DNA of 64,000 nt from Providencia heimbachae ATCC 35613 (GCF_001655055.1 NZ_LXEW01000037.1:124001-188000), one strand, 5' to 3'. Positions 8,371-19,447 are shown, numbered from the stretch's first letter. Program-made: numbers and translations. The notes: generated from the letters alone by a model not told the origin.

Positions 8371-8373
8371 AGA

Positions 8374-9357
8374 TTAAGGCACTAACAGGCTTGAGCCTTG
8401 GGTTTTTCTTGACTCAATAGTGGTATGGGCTATTTGTGCATCTTTAAGTGCAAAGATCTGTTCTTTCGGCACATCAACGTTTAATTTTCCGCTTAAAATC
8501 ATATCAAACAAAGCGTTACTGGCTTGATCTAGTTCTTCTCTATTAGTCACATAGCCACCAAGGGACGGTCTGGTAACGTACAAACAGCCTTTTTGGTTTA
8601 GGATCCCTAAATTGACACCTGTCACAGGACCGGAAGCGTTACCAAAACTGACCATCAGCCCTCTGCGTTTCAGTGAATCAAGGGATGGTAGCCATGTTGA
8701 TTCCCCTACAGAATCATACACAACATTGACTTTTTCGCCATTGGTGATCTCTTTTACTCGTGCTGCAATATCTTCAGTTTGGTAGTTGATCACGTCCCAT
8801 GCACCGGCCTGTTTGGCTCGTGATGCTTTTTCAGGTGAGCCAACTGTCCCTATCATTTTCGCACCTAACGCTTTTGCCCACTGACAAGCAATAAGCCCTA
8901 CGCCACCAGCCGCGGCATGGAATAAAAAGATTTCGTTACGCTTAACTTGATAGGTTTGATTGAGTAAATAGTAAACCGTCATACCTTTTAGTGAGCAGGC
9001 CGCTGCTTGTTCAAACGAAATACCATCGGGTAGATGTGCTACTGCACTTTCAGGGACATTATGCACTTCACTATAAGCCCCTAAAGGGCCTTGGGCATAG
9101 ACAACTCGGTCGCCTGGCTTGAAGCCTGTTACATGGGCTCCTATTTTGACTACAACACCTGCGGCTTCTGTTCCTAGACCACTGGGTAACTTAGCAACAG
9201 GATATAACCCGCCACGCACATAAGTGTCGATAAAGTTGATACCAATAGCATGATTTTCAATTTGTATTTCATTATCGGCAGGGTTGTTAGGGGAATAATC
9301 TACAACGCTTAGAACTTCAGGGCCGCCATGTTGTGTGAATTCAATACGTTTTGCCAT
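8374..9357 (-). CDS. qorA: NADPH:quinone oxidoreductase QorA
   Basis: Zinc-free medium-chain reductase that transfers electrons from NADPH to quinones. From the ATG at 9357 the protein has 327 residues, identical in length to E. coli Qor, and starts MAKRIEFTQHGGPEV. The quinone-reductase features are NFIDTYVRGGLYP, the NADPH loop HAAAGGVGLIACQWAK (about residues 147-162) and YDSVGESTW. An upstream in-frame ATG (9411) would add 18 residues unsupported by the family, while GGAGAG precedes 9357. Divergent from dnaB, as in E. coli. Confidence 0.92.
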   Translation of the reverse strand: MAKRIEFTQHGGPEVLSVVDYSPNNPADNEIQIENHAIGINFIDTYVRGGLYPVAKLPSGLGTEAAGVVVKIGAHVTGFKPGDRVVYAQGPLGAYSEVHNVPESAVAHLPDGISFEQAAACSLKGMTVYYLLNQTYQVKRNEIFLFHAAAGGVGLIACQWAKALGAKMIGTVGSPEKASRAKQAGAWDVINYQTEDIAARVKEITNGEKVNVVYDSVGESTWLPSLDSLKRRGLMVSFGNASGPVTGVNLGILNQKGCLYVTRPSLGGYVTNREELDQASNALFDMILSGKLNVDVPKEQIFALKDAQIAHTTIESRKTQGSSLLVP

Positions 9358-9566
9358 GATACTCTCCAATAGATATGTTCGTTTTATTAACAATATCAAT
9401 CGTTCCATCATAACGCCATGTTTGCATCACAAGAATTATATATTTGCGGGTTAGATTGGTCATCTTACGCATAAGATGACGACTCAGACATGAGAAAGAA
9501 AATCACAACGAGTGCAAGTTTGGCGTATACTAGCGGCTGGTTAATTATAGACGTGGATAATATAGA

Positions 9567-10976
9567 ATGGCTAAAAAACCCTCATCAGATTTCAAGGCAA
9601 AAGCCCCTCGAGACCATCAAATGGAAGGACTAAAACTTCCACCTCATTCTCTTGAAGCGGAGCAGTCTGTCTTAGGGGGGTTGATGCTGGATAATGAGCG
9701 TTGGGATACGGTTTCCGAGCGTGTCACTCAGGCTGATTTTTTTAGTCGTCCTCACCGTACTATTTTCTCGCAAATGCAATTTTTGCTTGAGCAAGGTAAG
9801 CCCATTGACTTGATCACCCTTTCTGAATCGTTAGAACAGCAAGGTGAATTAGACAGTGTTGGTGGTTTTGCTTATCTTGCCGAATTATCAAAAAATACGC
9901 CAAGTGCGGCGAATATCAATGCCTATGCAGATATTGTCCGCGAACGTGCCATTGTTCGCGATATGATTTCAGTAGCAAATGAAATCGCTGATGCAGGGTA
10001 TGATCCGCAAGGGCGTAGCAGCGAAGATTTACTCGATCTGGCTGAAAGCAAAGTTTTCCAAATTGCTGAATCACGGACAAATAAAGACGAAGGGCCAAAA
10101 GGCATTGAAGCTATTTTGTCTGAAACCGTTGAGCGAATTGAACAGCTTTATCAGCAACCTCATGATGGTGTGACGGGGGTTTCAACAGGTTATCAAGACC
10201 TTGATAAAAAAACAGCAGGGTTACAAGGTTCTGACTTAATTATCGTAGCAGCACGTCCATCCATGGGTAAAACAACTTTTGCGATGAACTTGTGTGAAAA
10301 CGCGGCGATGACCGAGGAAAAACCGGTGCTTATCTTCAGTTTAGAGATGCCCGGAAACCAAATCATGATGCGTATGTTGGCCTCGTTATCACGGGTAGAC
10401 CAAACGCGTATTCGTACCGGTCAGCTAGATGACGAAGATTGGGCACGTATTTCGAGTACGATGGGAATATTGATGGAAAAACGCAATATGTACATCGATG
10501 ACTCATCAGGATTGACCCCGACGGAAGTGCGTTCTCGTGCTCGGCGTATTTATCGTGAGCATGGGGGGTTGAGTCTTATCATGATTGACTACTTGCAGCT
10601 AATGCGAGTTCCGTCACTGTCTGATAACCGTACCTTAGAAATTGCAGAAATTTCACGTTCTCTTAAAGCACTCGCAAAAGAGCTTAATGTCCCGGTGGTC
10701 GCACTTTCACAGCTGAACCGAAGTCTTGAGCAGCGAGCCGATAAACGCCCAGTAAACTCCGACTTGCGTGAATCAGGGTCGATAGAGCAAGATGCGGACT
10801 TAATTATGTTTATCTATCGTGATGAGGTTTATCACGAAAATAGTGAATTCAAAGGTGTCGCAGAAATTATTCTGGGTAAGCAGCGTAATGGGCCGATTGG
10901 TAGTGTGAGGCTGACGTTTAATGGTCAGTGGTCGAGGTTTGATAACTACGCTGGGCCTGCCTACAGCGACGAATAA
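9567..10976 (+). CDS. dnaB: Replicative DNA helicase DnaB
   Basis: Hexameric 5'-3' helicase of the replication fork. The 469 residues comprise the N-terminal primase-interacting domain (about 25-130), a linker, and the RecA-like motor with Walker A ARPSMGKTT near residue 230, Walker B LIMIDYLQLM and the arginine-rich ELNRSLEQRADKRP loop. No intein or insertion interrupts it. A TATACT at about 9526 may be the -10 box. Gene order qorA-dnaB-alr-tyrB matches E. coli. Confidence 0.97.
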   Translation: MAKKPSSDFKAKAPRDHQMEGLKLPPHSLEAEQSVLGGLMLDNERWDTVSERVTQADFFSRPHRTIFSQMQFLLEQGKPIDLITLSESLEQQGELDSVGGFAYLAELSKNTPSAANINAYADIVRERAIVRDMISVANEIADAGYDPQGRSSEDLLDLAESKVFQIAESRTNKDEGPKGIEAILSETVERIEQLYQQPHDGVTGVSTGYQDLDKKTAGLQGSDLIIVAARPSMGKTTFAMNLCENAAMTEEKPVLIFSLEMPGNQIMMRMLASLSRVDQTRIRTGQLDDEDWARISSTMGILMEKRNMYIDDSSGLTPTEVRSRARRIYREHGGLSLIMIDYLQLMRVPSLSDNRTLEIAEISRSLKALAKELNVPVVALSQLNRSLEQRADKRPVNSDLRESGSIEQDADLIMFIYRDEVYHENSEFKGVAEIILGKQRNGPIGSVRLTFNGQWSRFDNYAGPAYSDE

Positions 10977-10984
10977 TCTATCCT

Positions 10985-11105
10985 CATCATATTTTGAGCT
11001 GTAGCGGTGTTAGCTTCATTCTCTAACCCTAGTCACATACTTGCGTATGCTCCTCGGGATTAGTTCACTTGCTGCCTTGCTACAACTCAAATTATTTAGA
11101 GGATA
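10985..11105. repeat. ERIC element between dnaB and alr
   Basis: An imperfect palindrome of about 120 bp with the ERIC hallmarks: central GTCACATACTTGCGTATGCTCC, flanking pyrimidine-rich CTCTAACCCTAG / CTCGGGATTAG, and outer ends TATTTTGAGCTG / CAACTCAAATTATTT. It lies inside what is probably one transcript and would form a long hairpin in the RNA. Confidence 0.8.
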
Positions 11106-11140
11106 AAGGCGAGTTAAATTAAAAACCGAACGAGGAAAAA

Positions 11141-12223
11141 ATGAAAGCGGCAACCGCATTAATAAACCGCCGCGCTCTGCGACACAATCTGCAACGAGTT
11201 AGAGAATTGGCGCCAAATAGCCGTCTGATTGCAGTTGTTAAAGCAAACGCTTATGGTCATGGGTTAGTTGGAGTTGGCACAACGGTTCAAGCGTTGGCGG
11301 ATGGGTTTGGTGTTGCACGCCTCAAAGAAGCTATTTTATTGCGGGAACATGGTGTGACTAAACCCATTGTGTTGCTAGAAGGTTTTTTTGAACAAGACGA
11401 CTTACCGCTTATGGTGGAATACCAGATTGATACTGTGATCCATTGTATTGAACAGCTTGAAATGTTCGAATCTGCTGAGTTGTCTTGTAGATTAAAAGTG
11501 TGGATGAAGCTCGATACTGGCATGCATCGTCTTGGTGTATTACCGAAAGATGCAGAAGCTTTTTATCAACGCTTACAAGCCTGTAAAAACGTTGAACTCC
11601 CCATCAATATTGTTAGTCACTTCTGTCAGGCTGATGCCCCTGAGTTATCGACAACCGCCAATCAATTGGCATGCTTTAAGCAATTTATTGCAGGCAAAAT
11701 AGGTGAAAAATCAATTGCTGCCTCAGCGGGGATTTTACTCTGGCCAGAAGCGCATTATGACTGGGTTCGACCGGGAATTATGATGTATGGCGCATCGCCT
11801 CAAGAAGGCAAAAGTGCCAAAGACTTCGGTTTATTGCCTGTAATGACACTGAAATCCACGCTTATTGCGGTAAGAGAGCATTCCGCTGGTCAGTGTGTGG
11901 GTTATGGTGAAACATGGTGCAGCGCACGAGATACTCGTCTTGGTGTTGTTGCGATAGGCTATGGCGATGGCTATCCACGCAATGTTCCATCGGGAACTCC
12001 GGTGTTAGTCAATGGACGAAAAGTGCCTATTATTGGCCGAATTTCCATGGATATGACTGTCGTGGATTTAGGGCCAAATGCGGCAGATAAAGTGGGGGAT
12101 GACGTTATCTTGTGGGGGAATGATTTGCCTGTTGAGGAAATTGCCGCACAAACAGGGATCATCAACTATGAACTACTGACTAAGCTGACATCACGTGTTG
12201 CAATGGAATATGTAGACGAATAG
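11141..12223 (+). CDS. alr: Alanine racemase
   Basis: PLP enzyme that interconverts L- and D-alanine for peptidoglycan. The 360 residues show the Schiff-base lysine in [11 protein letters not shown] (about residue 34), the barrel domain, and the catalytic tyrosine in CVGYGETW (about residue 255) in the C-terminal beta domain, which ends [24 protein letters not shown] precedes the ATG. It is the biosynthetic Alr by position after dnaB; no dadA is adjacent, so catabolic DadX is unlikely. Confidence 0.95.
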   Translation: MKAATALINRRALRHNLQRVRELAPNSRLIAVVKANAYGHGLVGVGTTVQALADGFGVARLKEAILLREHGVTKPIVLLEGFFEQDDLPLMVEYQIDTVIHCIEQLEMFESAELSCRLKVWMKLDTGMHRLGVLPKDAEAFYQRLQACKNVELPINIVSHFCQADAPELSTTANQLACFKQFIAGKIGEKSIAASAGILLWPEAHYDWVRPGIMMYGASPQEGKSAKDFGLLPVMTLKSTLIAVREHSAGQCVGYGETWCSARDTRLGVVAIGYGDGYPRNVPSGTPVLVNGRKVPIIGRISMDMTVVDLGPNAADKVGDDVILWGNDLPVEEIAAQTGIINYELLTKLTSRVAMEYVDE

Positions 12224-12262
12224 GTTATAAAGGGTTACTTTCAAGTTACAAAGCCAAAAAAA

Positions 12263-12307
12263 GATACCCGTCATACTTCAAGCCGTTACTCGAATTATTT
12301 TGGGTAC
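12263..12307. repeat. Short, internally deleted ERIC-like element
   Basis: GATACCCGTCATACTTCAAG joined to a TTACTCGAATTATTTTGGGTA tail has the two outer ends of an ERIC element without its centre. It ends just before the tyrB ribosome site, so it would be a small hairpin in the tyrB leader. Confidence 0.6.
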
Positions 12308-12331
12308 AAAAAAATGATTAGGAGATGTCCT

Positions 12332-13525
12332 GTGTTCCAACATGTTGATGCTTACCCGGGCGACCCAATTTTGTCGCTGATGGATGAATTTAATAAAGAC
12401 ACCCGTGAAAACAAAATCAATCTAAGTATCGGCCTTTATTATGATGGAGAGGGTAAAACCCCTGAGCTTGGTACGGTAGGTACAGCGAAAGCCAAGCTAA
12501 ATAAGCTACCAGCAGGTGCTTCACTCTATTTACCCATGGAAGGCTTAAAAGATTATCGAACCGAGCTACAAAAACTGGTATTTGGTGAGGATTGCCCTTT
12601 AATCGCCCAAGAGCGTATCGCGACTATTCAAACAATCGGTGGTTCTGGCGCACTGAAGATTGGTGCTGATTTTTTAAGTATTTATTTTCCGAATTCCGAA
12701 GTTTGGTGCAGTGACCCAACATGGGAAAACCATGCATCAATTTTTTCAGGCGCAGGCACTAAAGTAAATTATTACCCTTATTTTGATGAAAAAACCAAAG
12801 GGGTAAAATTTGAAGAGATGCTGGCAACTTTTAGGAAATTACCGGCAGATAGCATCATTTTAATGCACCCTTGCTGTCACAACCCAACGGGTTCAGATTT
12901 AACACCGGCGCAATGGGATGAAGTGACAAAAGTCGCACTTGAGCACAAACTGATCCCATTTCTTGACATTGCTTACCAAGGTTTTGCTGAAGGTATTGAT
13001 GAAGATGCTTATGCTATCCGAGCGATGGTTAAAGCGGGTTTACCTGTGTTCGTCAGCAACTCATTCTCTAAAATCTTTGGGATTTATGGTGAAAGAGCGG
13101 GTGGATTATCGGTTATCTGTAAAAATACTGATGAACGCGACCGAGTATTAGGCCAGTTGAAAGCGGGTGTTCGTCGTTTATATTCAAGCCCACCATCAAA
13201 TGGCTCAAAGATTGTTGCAGCAGTACTCACTAACAGTGAAGAAAAAACTAAATGGTTGGCAGAAGTTGAAGAAATGAGACTGCGTATCTTAGAGATGCGT
13301 ACAGTGCTGGTGGATGAATTGAAAAAAGCATTACCAGAGAAAAACTTTGAGCATCTGTTAAAACAGCGCGGTATGTTCAGTTATACCGGCTTTACTCAAG
13401 AGCAGGTCACACGTTTAAAAGATGAATTTGCGGTTTACTTGGTGGGTACAGGCCGTGTCTGTATGGCGGGCGTTAATCGTCATAATGTTCCACGTATTGT
13501 CGAAGCATTTGCCGCTGTGAACTAA
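12332..13525 (+). CDS. tyrB: Aromatic amino acid aminotransferase TyrB
   Basis: PLP transaminase for tyrosine and phenylalanine synthesis, also acting on aspartate and leucine. The GTG at 12332 gives 397 residues, the same as E. coli TyrB, beginning [19 protein letters not shown] lies 7 nt upstream. The in-frame ATG at 12314 lies before that ribosome site and is rejected. Visible motifs are [10 protein letters not shown]-like [12 protein letters not shown], the PLP lysine in [17 protein letters not shown] and the substrate arginine in the C-terminal GTGRVCMAG. Confidence 0.94.
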   Translation: MFQHVDAYPGDPILSLMDEFNKDTRENKINLSIGLYYDGEGKTPELGTVGTAKAKLNKLPAGASLYLPMEGLKDYRTELQKLVFGEDCPLIAQERIATIQTIGGSGALKIGADFLSIYFPNSEVWCSDPTWENHASIFSGAGTKVNYYPYFDEKTKGVKFEEMLATFRKLPADSIILMHPCCHNPTGSDLTPAQWDEVTKVALEHKLIPFLDIAYQGFAEGIDEDAYAIRAMVKAGLPVFVSNSFSKIFGIYGERAGGLSVICKNTDERDRVLGQLKAGVRRLYSSPPSNGSKIVAAVLTNSEEKTKWLAEVEEMRLRILEMRTVLVDELKKALPEKNFEHLLKQRGMFSYTGFTQEQVTRLKDEFAVYLVGTGRVCMAGVNRHNVPRIVEAFAAVN

Positions 13526-13543
13526 TGATTTAAAAAAACACAT

Positions 13544-13573
13544 AAAAAACGCAGGGCTTCCCTGCGTTTTTTT
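13544..13573. terminator. Bidirectional terminator between tyrB and uvrA
   Basis: AAAAAACGCAGGG-CTT-CCCTGCGTTTTTT is a compact perfect stem with A- and T-runs on both sides, serving the converging tyrB and uvrA transcripts. Confidence 0.93.
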
Positions 13574-13595
13574 GTTTCTCATTGGCGAAAAAATA

Positions 13596-16430
13596 TTAAT
13601 ATCCGCGTTCTAAAATTGATTTCAAGAAACGTGCGGTATGTGATTTCTCACACTCGGCAACCTCTTCTGGTGTACCAGCAATTAAAATTTCACCACCACC
13701 GCTACCACCCTCTGGACCTAAATCGACAATCCAGTCAGCTGTTTTAATCACATCAAGGTTATGTTCGATGACCACAATGGTATTTCCTTGATCACGTAGC
13801 TGATGCAGAACGACTAAAAGCTGTTGGATATCAGCGAAATGTAAGCCGGTTGTTGGCTCATCAAGAATATAGATGGTTTGCCCTGTTCCGCGCTTAGAGA
13901 GTTCGCGAGATAATTTGACTCGCTGAGCTTCACCGCCAGAGAGTGTTGTAGCTGATTGGCCTAATCGAATATAAGAAAGACCGACATCCATTAATGTTTG
14001 TAACTTGCGAGCAAGTGCAGGTACGGCATCGAAGAACTCACGAGCCTCTTCGATAGTCATATCGAGCACCTCATGAATACTTTTACCCTTGTACTTAATT
14101 TCTAATGTTTCACGGTTATAACGTTTGCCCTTACATTGGTCGCACGGGACATAAACATCGGGTAAGAAGTGCATTTCAACTTTAATTACCCCGTCACCCT
14201 GACAAGCTTCACAGCGCCCACCTTTTACGTTAAAGCTAAATCGTCCCGGATTATAACCACGGGTACGCGATTCAGGAACACCGGAAAAGAGCTCACGAAT
14301 AGGGGTAAAGATGCCGGTATAAGTTGCTGGGTTTGAACGTGGAGTTCGGCCAATAGGGCTTTGGTCGATATCGATAACTTTATCGAAATTCTCTAGCCCT
14401 TCAACATCTAAATAAGGCGCAGGTGTTATCACCGTAGCACCATTTAATTGACGTTGAGCAATTGGGAATAAAGTATCATTGATTAAGGTTGATTTCCCAG
14501 AACCAGAAACCCCGGTAATACAGGTAAATAAGCCAACTGGGATATTTAAAGTAACATTTTTAAGGTTATTACCTTTAGCACCAAACACGGTCAGCACTTT
14601 CTCTTTATTAAAAGGAACGCGCTGTTTCGGGATTTCGATTTTACGTTCGCCACTGAGGAATTTACCCGTCAGCGAATCGGGGTTAGAAAGAATATCTTCT
14701 AATGTCCCTTGAGCTACAATTTGCCCGCCATGAACCCCTGCGCCAGGGCCAATATCAATCACATGATCGGCGGAACGAATAGCATCTTCGTCATGTTCAA
14801 CCACAATGACGGTGTTACCGAGATCTCGAAGGTGGACTAATGTTTCGAGCAAACGATCATTATCGCGTTGATGTAGACCAATCGATGGTTCATCGAGGAC
14901 ATACATTACACCAACCAGCCCAGCGCCAATTTGGCTAGCAAGGCGAATACGTTGTGCTTCACCACCAGATAAGGTTTCTGCTGAACGTGAAAGGGATAAA
15001 TAATTTAGCCCTACGTTAACTAAAAACTTCAGGCGGTCGCCAATTTCTTTTAATATTTTTTCCGCAATTTGAGCTCGTTGTCCGCTTAATTTCAGATTTT
15101 GGAAAAAGGTCATCGCATGACCAATACTGTAATCAGCAATTTCAGGTAGTGTCGTATTTTCTACAAAAACAAAGCGTGCTTCTTTACGTAAGCGTGTTCC
15201 ATTACAGGAAATACAAGGGCGACTACTAATATATTTTGCTAATTCTTCACGAACTGCCGTTGATTCAGTTTCTTTATAACGGCGATCCATATTATTGAGC
15301 ACCCCTTCGAATGGGTGGCGGCGAACGGTGATATCACCTCTATCATTACGATATTTAAATTCAATACTCTCTTTACCTGAACCATAGAGAATAATTTTTT
15401 GAATTGCCGGGTCCAAGGAATTGTAAGGTATTTCAACATCAAATTTATAATGTTCTGCCAATGACATCAGCATTTGGAAGTAATAGAAATTACGGCGATC
15501 CCAACCGCGAATAGCGCCCCCAGCAAGGGAGATTTCAGGATTTTGGATCACTCTTTCCGGGTCGAAAAATTGTTGTACGCCTAAGCCATCACAGCTAGGG
15601 CAAGCACCTGCTGGGTTATTAAAGGAGAACAAACGCGGTTCCAACTCCATCATGCTATAACCACAAATGGAGCAGGCAAAGTTAGCGGAGAAAACGAGTT
15701 CTTCAGCGTTAGGATCATCCATATCGGCAACAACCGCGGTACCGCCAGAAAGTTCAAGAGCAGTCTCGAATGATTCCGCTAAGCGTTGAGCGATATCGTC
15801 ACGAATTTTAAAACGGTCGACAACGACTTCAATGGTATGTTTTTTTTGTAATTCGAGCGGTGGAGGATCAGAAAGATCACAAACCTCACCATCAATTCTG
15901 GCGCGGATATAGCCTTGAGTCGCTAAGTTATCCAGTAACTTAACATGTTCACCTTTACGATCTTTCACCACAGGGGCGAGTAGCATCATTCGGCGTTCAG
16001 TAGGCTGTGCTAAGACATTATCCACCATTTGGCTAACCGTTTGTGCGGCAAGCGGAATATCATGATCAGGGCAGCGAGGCTCACCAACACGGGCAAACAA
16101 TAAGCGCAGATAATCATGTATTTCGGTAATGGTTCCCACCGTTGAGCGCGGGTTATGAGAAGTGGATTTTTGTTCTATCGAAATCGCAGGAGATAGCCCT
16201 TCAATGTGGTCTACATCCGGTTTCTCCATTAAGGACAAAAACTGCCGTGCATAAGCTGAAAGAGACTCAACATAACGTCGCTGACCTTCTGCATACAGGG
16301 TATCAAAGGCGAGAGATGATTTTCCTGATCCAGATAAACCTGTAATAACAATAAGTTTGTCGCGAGGGATGATGATATTGATGTTTTTCAGGTTGTGAGT
16401 GCGGGCACCGCGTACTTCTATATTATCCAT
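13596..16430 (-). CDS. uvrA: Excinuclease ABC subunit A
   Basis: DNA damage-sensing ATPase of nucleotide excision repair. The 944 residues hold two ABC modules: Walker [15 protein letters not shown] near residue 31 and [14 protein letters not shown] near 640, each with an LSGGEAQR signature. Two zinc-finger regions are visible, [14 protein letters not shown]...CPSCDG and CEACQGDGV...[10 protein letters not shown]. The start [16 protein letters not shown] is standard. Divergent from ssb with a LexA box between, as in E. coli. Confidence 0.97.
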   Translation of the reverse strand: MDNIEVRGARTHNLKNINIIIPRDKLIVITGLSGSGKSSLAFDTLYAEGQRRYVESLSAYARQFLSLMEKPDVDHIEGLSPAISIEQKSTSHNPRSTVGTITEIHDYLRLLFARVGEPRCPDHDIPLAAQTVSQMVDNVLAQPTERRMMLLAPVVKDRKGEHVKLLDNLATQGYIRARIDGEVCDLSDPPPLELQKKHTIEVVVDRFKIRDDIAQRLAESFETALELSGGTAVVADMDDPNAEELVFSANFACSICGYSMMELEPRLFSFNNPAGACPSCDGLGVQQFFDPERVIQNPEISLAGGAIRGWDRRNFYYFQMLMSLAEHYKFDVEIPYNSLDPAIQKIILYGSGKESIEFKYRNDRGDITVRRHPFEGVLNNMDRRYKETESTAVREELAKYISSRPCISCNGTRLRKEARFVFVENTTLPEIADYSIGHAMTFFQNLKLSGQRAQIAEKILKEIGDRLKFLVNVGLNYLSLSRSAETLSGGEAQRIRLASQIGAGLVGVMYVLDEPSIGLHQRDNDRLLETLVHLRDLGNTVIVVEHDEDAIRSADHVIDIGPGAGVHGGQIVAQGTLEDILSNPDSLTGKFLSGERKIEIPKQRVPFNKEKVLTVFGAKGNNLKNVTLNIPVGLFTCITGVSGSGKSTLINDTLFPIAQRQLNGATVITPAPYLDVEGLENFDKVIDIDQSPIGRTPRSNPATYTGIFTPIRELFSGVPESRTRGYNPGRFSFNVKGGRCEACQGDGVIKVEMHFLPDVYVPCDQCKGKRYNRETLEIKYKGKSIHEVLDMTIEEAREFFDAVPALARKLQTLMDVGLSYIRLGQSATTLSGGEAQRVKLSRELSKRGTGQTIYILDEPTTGLHFADIQQLLVVLHQLRDQGNTIVVIEHNLDVIKTADWIVDLGPEGGSGGGEILIAGTPEEVAECEKSHTARFLKSILERGY

Positions 16431-16497
16431 TTACCACTTCCCGGATGATTTGATAGTGAACAATTCTAAGCATAAGCGAATATTATCTCATAGTTTT

Positions 16498-16517
16498 TCC
16501 TGAATGGATATACAGTA
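16498..16517. promoter_or_regulatory. LexA (SOS) box of the uvrA-ssb intergenic region
   Basis: CTGAATGGATATACAG at 16500-16515 has the CTG-N10-CAG core and, on the minus strand, reads TACTGTATATCCATTCAGG, one base from the E. coli uvrA box as I recall it. It lies 70 bp upstream of uvrA, so SOS induction of uvrA is expected; ssb may share it. Confidence 0.85.
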
Positions 16518-16519
16518 TT

Positions 16520-16601
16520 GTGTGCTCCCCGCGATATCTTCGTTTGCCGCCTAGCTGCAATTTGCACTATTTTGAGCACAATACAGATTGAGCACAATAC
16601 A
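16520..16601. repeat. ERIC half-element with a local tandem duplication
   Basis: 16520-16579 resembles the right half of an ERIC element (GTGCTCCCCGCGATATCTTC ... TTTGCCGCCTAGCTGCAA). Directly after it TTGAGCACAATACA occurs twice (16572-16585 and 16588-16601). The rest of the gap to ssb (16602-16828) shows no other confident element. Confidence 0.6.
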
Positions 16602-16828
16602 TATATAGAGGGGAAACTTTTACATGAACTGTTATTCGTTACTCGATTGTTTACAAGTTGAATTAGTTAGGGTCTATACTGAAAATTAGTGCTGCGAATT
16701 TCACTGAATTTTGGAAAAGGCTTCGCAAGTTCGTTGAGTGGTTTCAATTTCGTGGTGCAAAACAGGTAGGTCGTGGTAAACTTCACGGCTAAATCCAGAG
16801 ACAAAATTTAATGCATCAGGAGTAATAA

Positions 16829-17359
16829 ATGGCCAGCAGAGGCGTAAACAAAGTAATTCTTATCGGTAACCTAGGACAAGATCCCGAAATCCGTTATATG
16901 CCTAACGGCGGCGCGGTGGCTAACCTGACTCTGGCAACTTCTGAAAGTTGGCGCGATAAGCAAACGAATGAAATGCGTGAAAAAACAGAGTGGCACCGTG
17001 TTGCTATTTTTGGCAAATTAGCTGAAATCGCGGGTGAATACCTGAAAAAAGGCTCGCAAGTTTACATTGAAGGTTCTTTGCAGACACGTAAATGGCAAGA
17101 TCAAAGCGGTCAAGATCGCTATACAACAGAAGTTGTAGTTAACATTGGCGGTTCAATGCAAATGCTTGGTGGCCGTGGCGGTGATGCACCTTCACAAGGT
17201 CAAGGTGGTGGTCAAGGCGGTTGGGGACAACCTCAGCAACCTCAAGCTGCAGCTCAGCAATTCAGTGGCGGTGGCGCACCAGCTCGCTCACAAGCACCTG
17301 CACCAGCGACACAATCTAATGAACCACCAATCGATTTTGATGACGATATTCCGTTCTAA
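16829..17359 (+). CDS. ssb: Single-stranded DNA-binding protein
   Basis: Homotetrameric ssDNA-binding protein of replication and repair. The 176 residues have the OB fold (about 1-110, beginning [20 protein letters not shown]), a Gly/Gln-rich linker and the acidic C-terminal tip DFDDDIPF that docks partner proteins. CAGGAG precedes the ATG. It is chromosomal Ssb by its linkage to uvrA. Confidence 0.97.
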   Translation: MASRGVNKVILIGNLGQDPEIRYMPNGGAVANLTLATSESWRDKQTNEMREKTEWHRVAIFGKLAEIAGEYLKKGSQVYIEGSLQTRKWQDQSGQDRYTTEVVVNIGGSMQMLGGRGGDAPSQGQGGGQGGWGQPQQPQAAAQQFSGGGAPARSQAPAPATQSNEPPIDFDDDIPF

Positions 17360-17396
17360 GGAATAGCAAAGAGTAGAATATACAAATTATTCTTGG

Positions 17397-17423
17397 AAGC
17401 CCCGCAGAGTCGGGGCTTTTTTT
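17397..17423 (+). terminator. Rho-independent terminator of ssb
   Basis: AAGCCCCG-CAGAGT-CGGGGCTT followed by TTTTTT, 38 bp after the ssb stop codon. Confidence 0.95.
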
Positions 17424-18369
17424 GATCTTAATAAAGGTAATATGTGAAGGCGGTAAGGTCTGAATCCATTTAATTTTTGAATCTTTAATAGCTTCTATCA
17501 AGACTTATTGCTTTGACGAGAGAATGGCATAAACCACATTGTGTTGTACCTCTTTGTATAAATAGAGTGAACCTGTATGCGCTAGATATTTCATATTCTT
17601 TTATAGAGTATGGGGCTTATCATGTTGATGGGTATTAGAGATAAAGGCTGTCTTTTATTGGATACATGGAATGAAATAATACGGAAAAAATAATGTACCC
17701 TATTCAATCAGACACAACCTACTCTTTCGGTATTTGTATTTATCAATAAGTGATTTTATTTGTAATAAGAATGCTCTCATTTAATTGTGATTGGTGAGTG
17801 GTTTTATTTAGAGAATAGGTAAATATAATTAAAAAACAAAAAATTATTTTTTAAAAATAGTATTTATTTTCGGTTTTAATTGAAAGCTTTATTTTTTAAA
17901 CTAAAAAATAGCAAGCATAAGAATATTCTCATCATAAATTTAGTCGATGGCTTACTAATTAAGTTAAATTTAAATATTATTATTTAATTTAAATGTTATT
18001 TAATTTTAATAATAATTGTAACAAAGTGAAAATAAGATAGATTATATTAATATAATCTATGATTTACTCACTCTAATTATTGGTTTTTAATATACCCTAA
18101 TTATTGGTTAATATTTTTAATCGATTGATATAATTAAATTATAAAGGTTTAAGGAATATTAATATCAATTAAAAATTTGTTTTTAATAGGTATTAACTGT
18201 TGAATGTGTCAGTTTAATCGATATAAACGCATTTACTCCAAAAGATGTTAATTCTATATTCTACACCATCTAGGTGTATTTTTAATTTTAAATAATTATT
18301 TTTACCTATTACTATTCCTAAGAAACTATTTTAGCTAGTGTGATTAGGATGTGTAAGTGAACTACTTTA
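17424..18369. promoter_or_regulatory. Long AT-rich region upstream of the fimbrial operon
   Basis: About 945 bp with no convincing gene. From about 17820 to 18240 it is extremely AT-rich with many T- and A-tracts, the kind of DNA bound by H-NS-type silencers. A hairpin TACACC-ATCTA-GGTGTA with a following T-run (18262-18283) may be a weak terminator. I found no pair of inverted repeats suggesting an invertible promoter and no recombinase gene. It presumably contains the fimbrial promoter and silencing sites. Confidence 0.5.
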
Positions 18370-18384
18370 GTGTTGGTTTCTAAT

Positions 18385-18669
18385 ATGACAAAAAATAAAA
18401 AAATGCGAAGAGATATTGGCCTTTTTCTAAAAGAAGCCAGAATAGCTCAGTCGCTAACAGGATATCAATTTGGCCGATTAATAAAGATTAGCCAGCAGCA
18501 AATATCGCGTTATGAACGCGGTGAAACAGGAATTAATATCGAAACGCTTGATATGATGTTAGGTGTTTTAGGGAAGAATTGGTCGGATTTCTTTTTTTCA
18601 GTTATGGCTAATTACTCTGAGGATATAGCTGAAATGAATGAAACAAAAAACAATAGATTTCTATCATGA
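18385..18669 (+). CDS. MrpJ-like HTH regulator of the fimbrial operon
   Basis: A 94-residue protein that is almost entirely an XRE/Cro-type helix-turn-helix (GYQFGRLIKISQQQISRYERGE, about residues 24-45 from this start). The SQQQISRYE recognition helix is typical of MrpJ-type regulators, which in Proteus link fimbrial expression to repression of motility. Here the gene precedes the major pilin by 215 bp rather than ending the operon. The start is uncertain: GTG 18370 and ATG 18385 both lack a strong ribosome site. Confidence 0.78.
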   Translation: MTKNKKMRRDIGLFLKEARIAQSLTGYQFGRLIKISQQQISRYERGETGINIETLDMMLGVLGKNWSDFFFSVMANYSEDIAEMNETKNNRFLS

Positions 18670-18884
18670 AATAAATGATCTAAGTTTGAATTTAGGCATT
18701 AAGCCTATTTAACCGTATTGTCTTAAAGTTATGTCTGAATTTATATAAGGAATTTAGTCATGTTGTCACGGATGATACTTTTATTCGAAGTGTAACGTTG
18801 AATTGTCAACAAAAAATGAAATTAACGCCATCCATATTATGGTGGTTGATTTCTATTTATCTTTTTATTATAAAGGAATAATAA

Positions 18885-19436
18885 ATGAAATTATCTCAAG
18901 TAGCTATTGCAACTGTATTTGCTGCATCTGTTATCCCATTTGGCGCAATGGCTGATAATACAGGTACTATTAACTTTATTGGTTCAGTTGTAAATACACC
19001 TTGTAATATCGTGCAATCTTCAGTTAACCAAACAGTTGATTTTGGCCAGTTATCTCGTAAAGCACTCGAAAGTGGTAAAGCGGCTGAAGCAGAGTTTGAC
19101 ATCAAATTTACAGGTTGTGATTTCACTAGCTTTAGCCAAGACGTTAATGGTGACCCAGTTGCAGTTAAATCGATGGAATTGGTTTTCACTGGCCAAAACT
19201 ATGCAGATCCAGCGAGTACACTACTGTCTACCTCTACTGGTAATACTAACAACCTAGGTGTTGCAATTGACGGTTTTGAGTTTGGTAAAAAACAAGATGT
19301 TTTACCTCGCGTAATTAATCAGAAAGGCGATAATACCTTAACATTCAAAGCATTAGCTAAAGCTGTTGATGCATCTAAAGATGTTGCTGAAGGTAAATTC
19401 AGTGCAATCTCTAACTTCCGTATTACATATCAGTAA
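18885..19436 (+). CDS. Fimbrial major subunit (FimA/MrpA type)
   Basis: Type 1-like pilin secreted by Sec and polymerised by the chaperone-usher route. The 183 residues start with a 23-residue signal peptide ending GAMA before DNTGTINFIG. The mature domain has the conserved cysteine pair (VVNTPCNI and FTGCDFTS), a donor strand rich in alternating hydrophobics, and the penultimate tyrosine motif FRITYQ. A good AAAGGAATAATAA site precedes the ATG. A terminator hairpin right after it probably makes this the most abundant product of the operon. Confidence 0.92.
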   Translation: MKLSQVAIATVFAASVIPFGAMADNTGTINFIGSVVNTPCNIVQSSVNQTVDFGQLSRKALESGKAAEAEFDIKFTGCDFTSFSQDVNGDPVAVKSMELVFTGQNYADPASTLLSTSTGNTNNLGVAIDGFEFGKKQDVLPRVINQKGDNTLTFKALAKAVDASKDVAEGKFSAISNFRITYQ

Positions 19437-19447
19437 GCACTCTGATA

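Noticed and set aside
17449-17459. GGCGGTAAGGT resembling an RfaH ops site upstream of the fimbrial operon
   Set aside because: It departs from the GGCGGTAG core, lacks the rest of the JUMPstart sequence and sits more than 900 bp from the first gene.
17424-18369. Invertible promoter switch for the fimbriae
   Set aside because: No FimB/MrpI-type recombinase gene lies nearby and I could not find a matching pair of inverted repeats.
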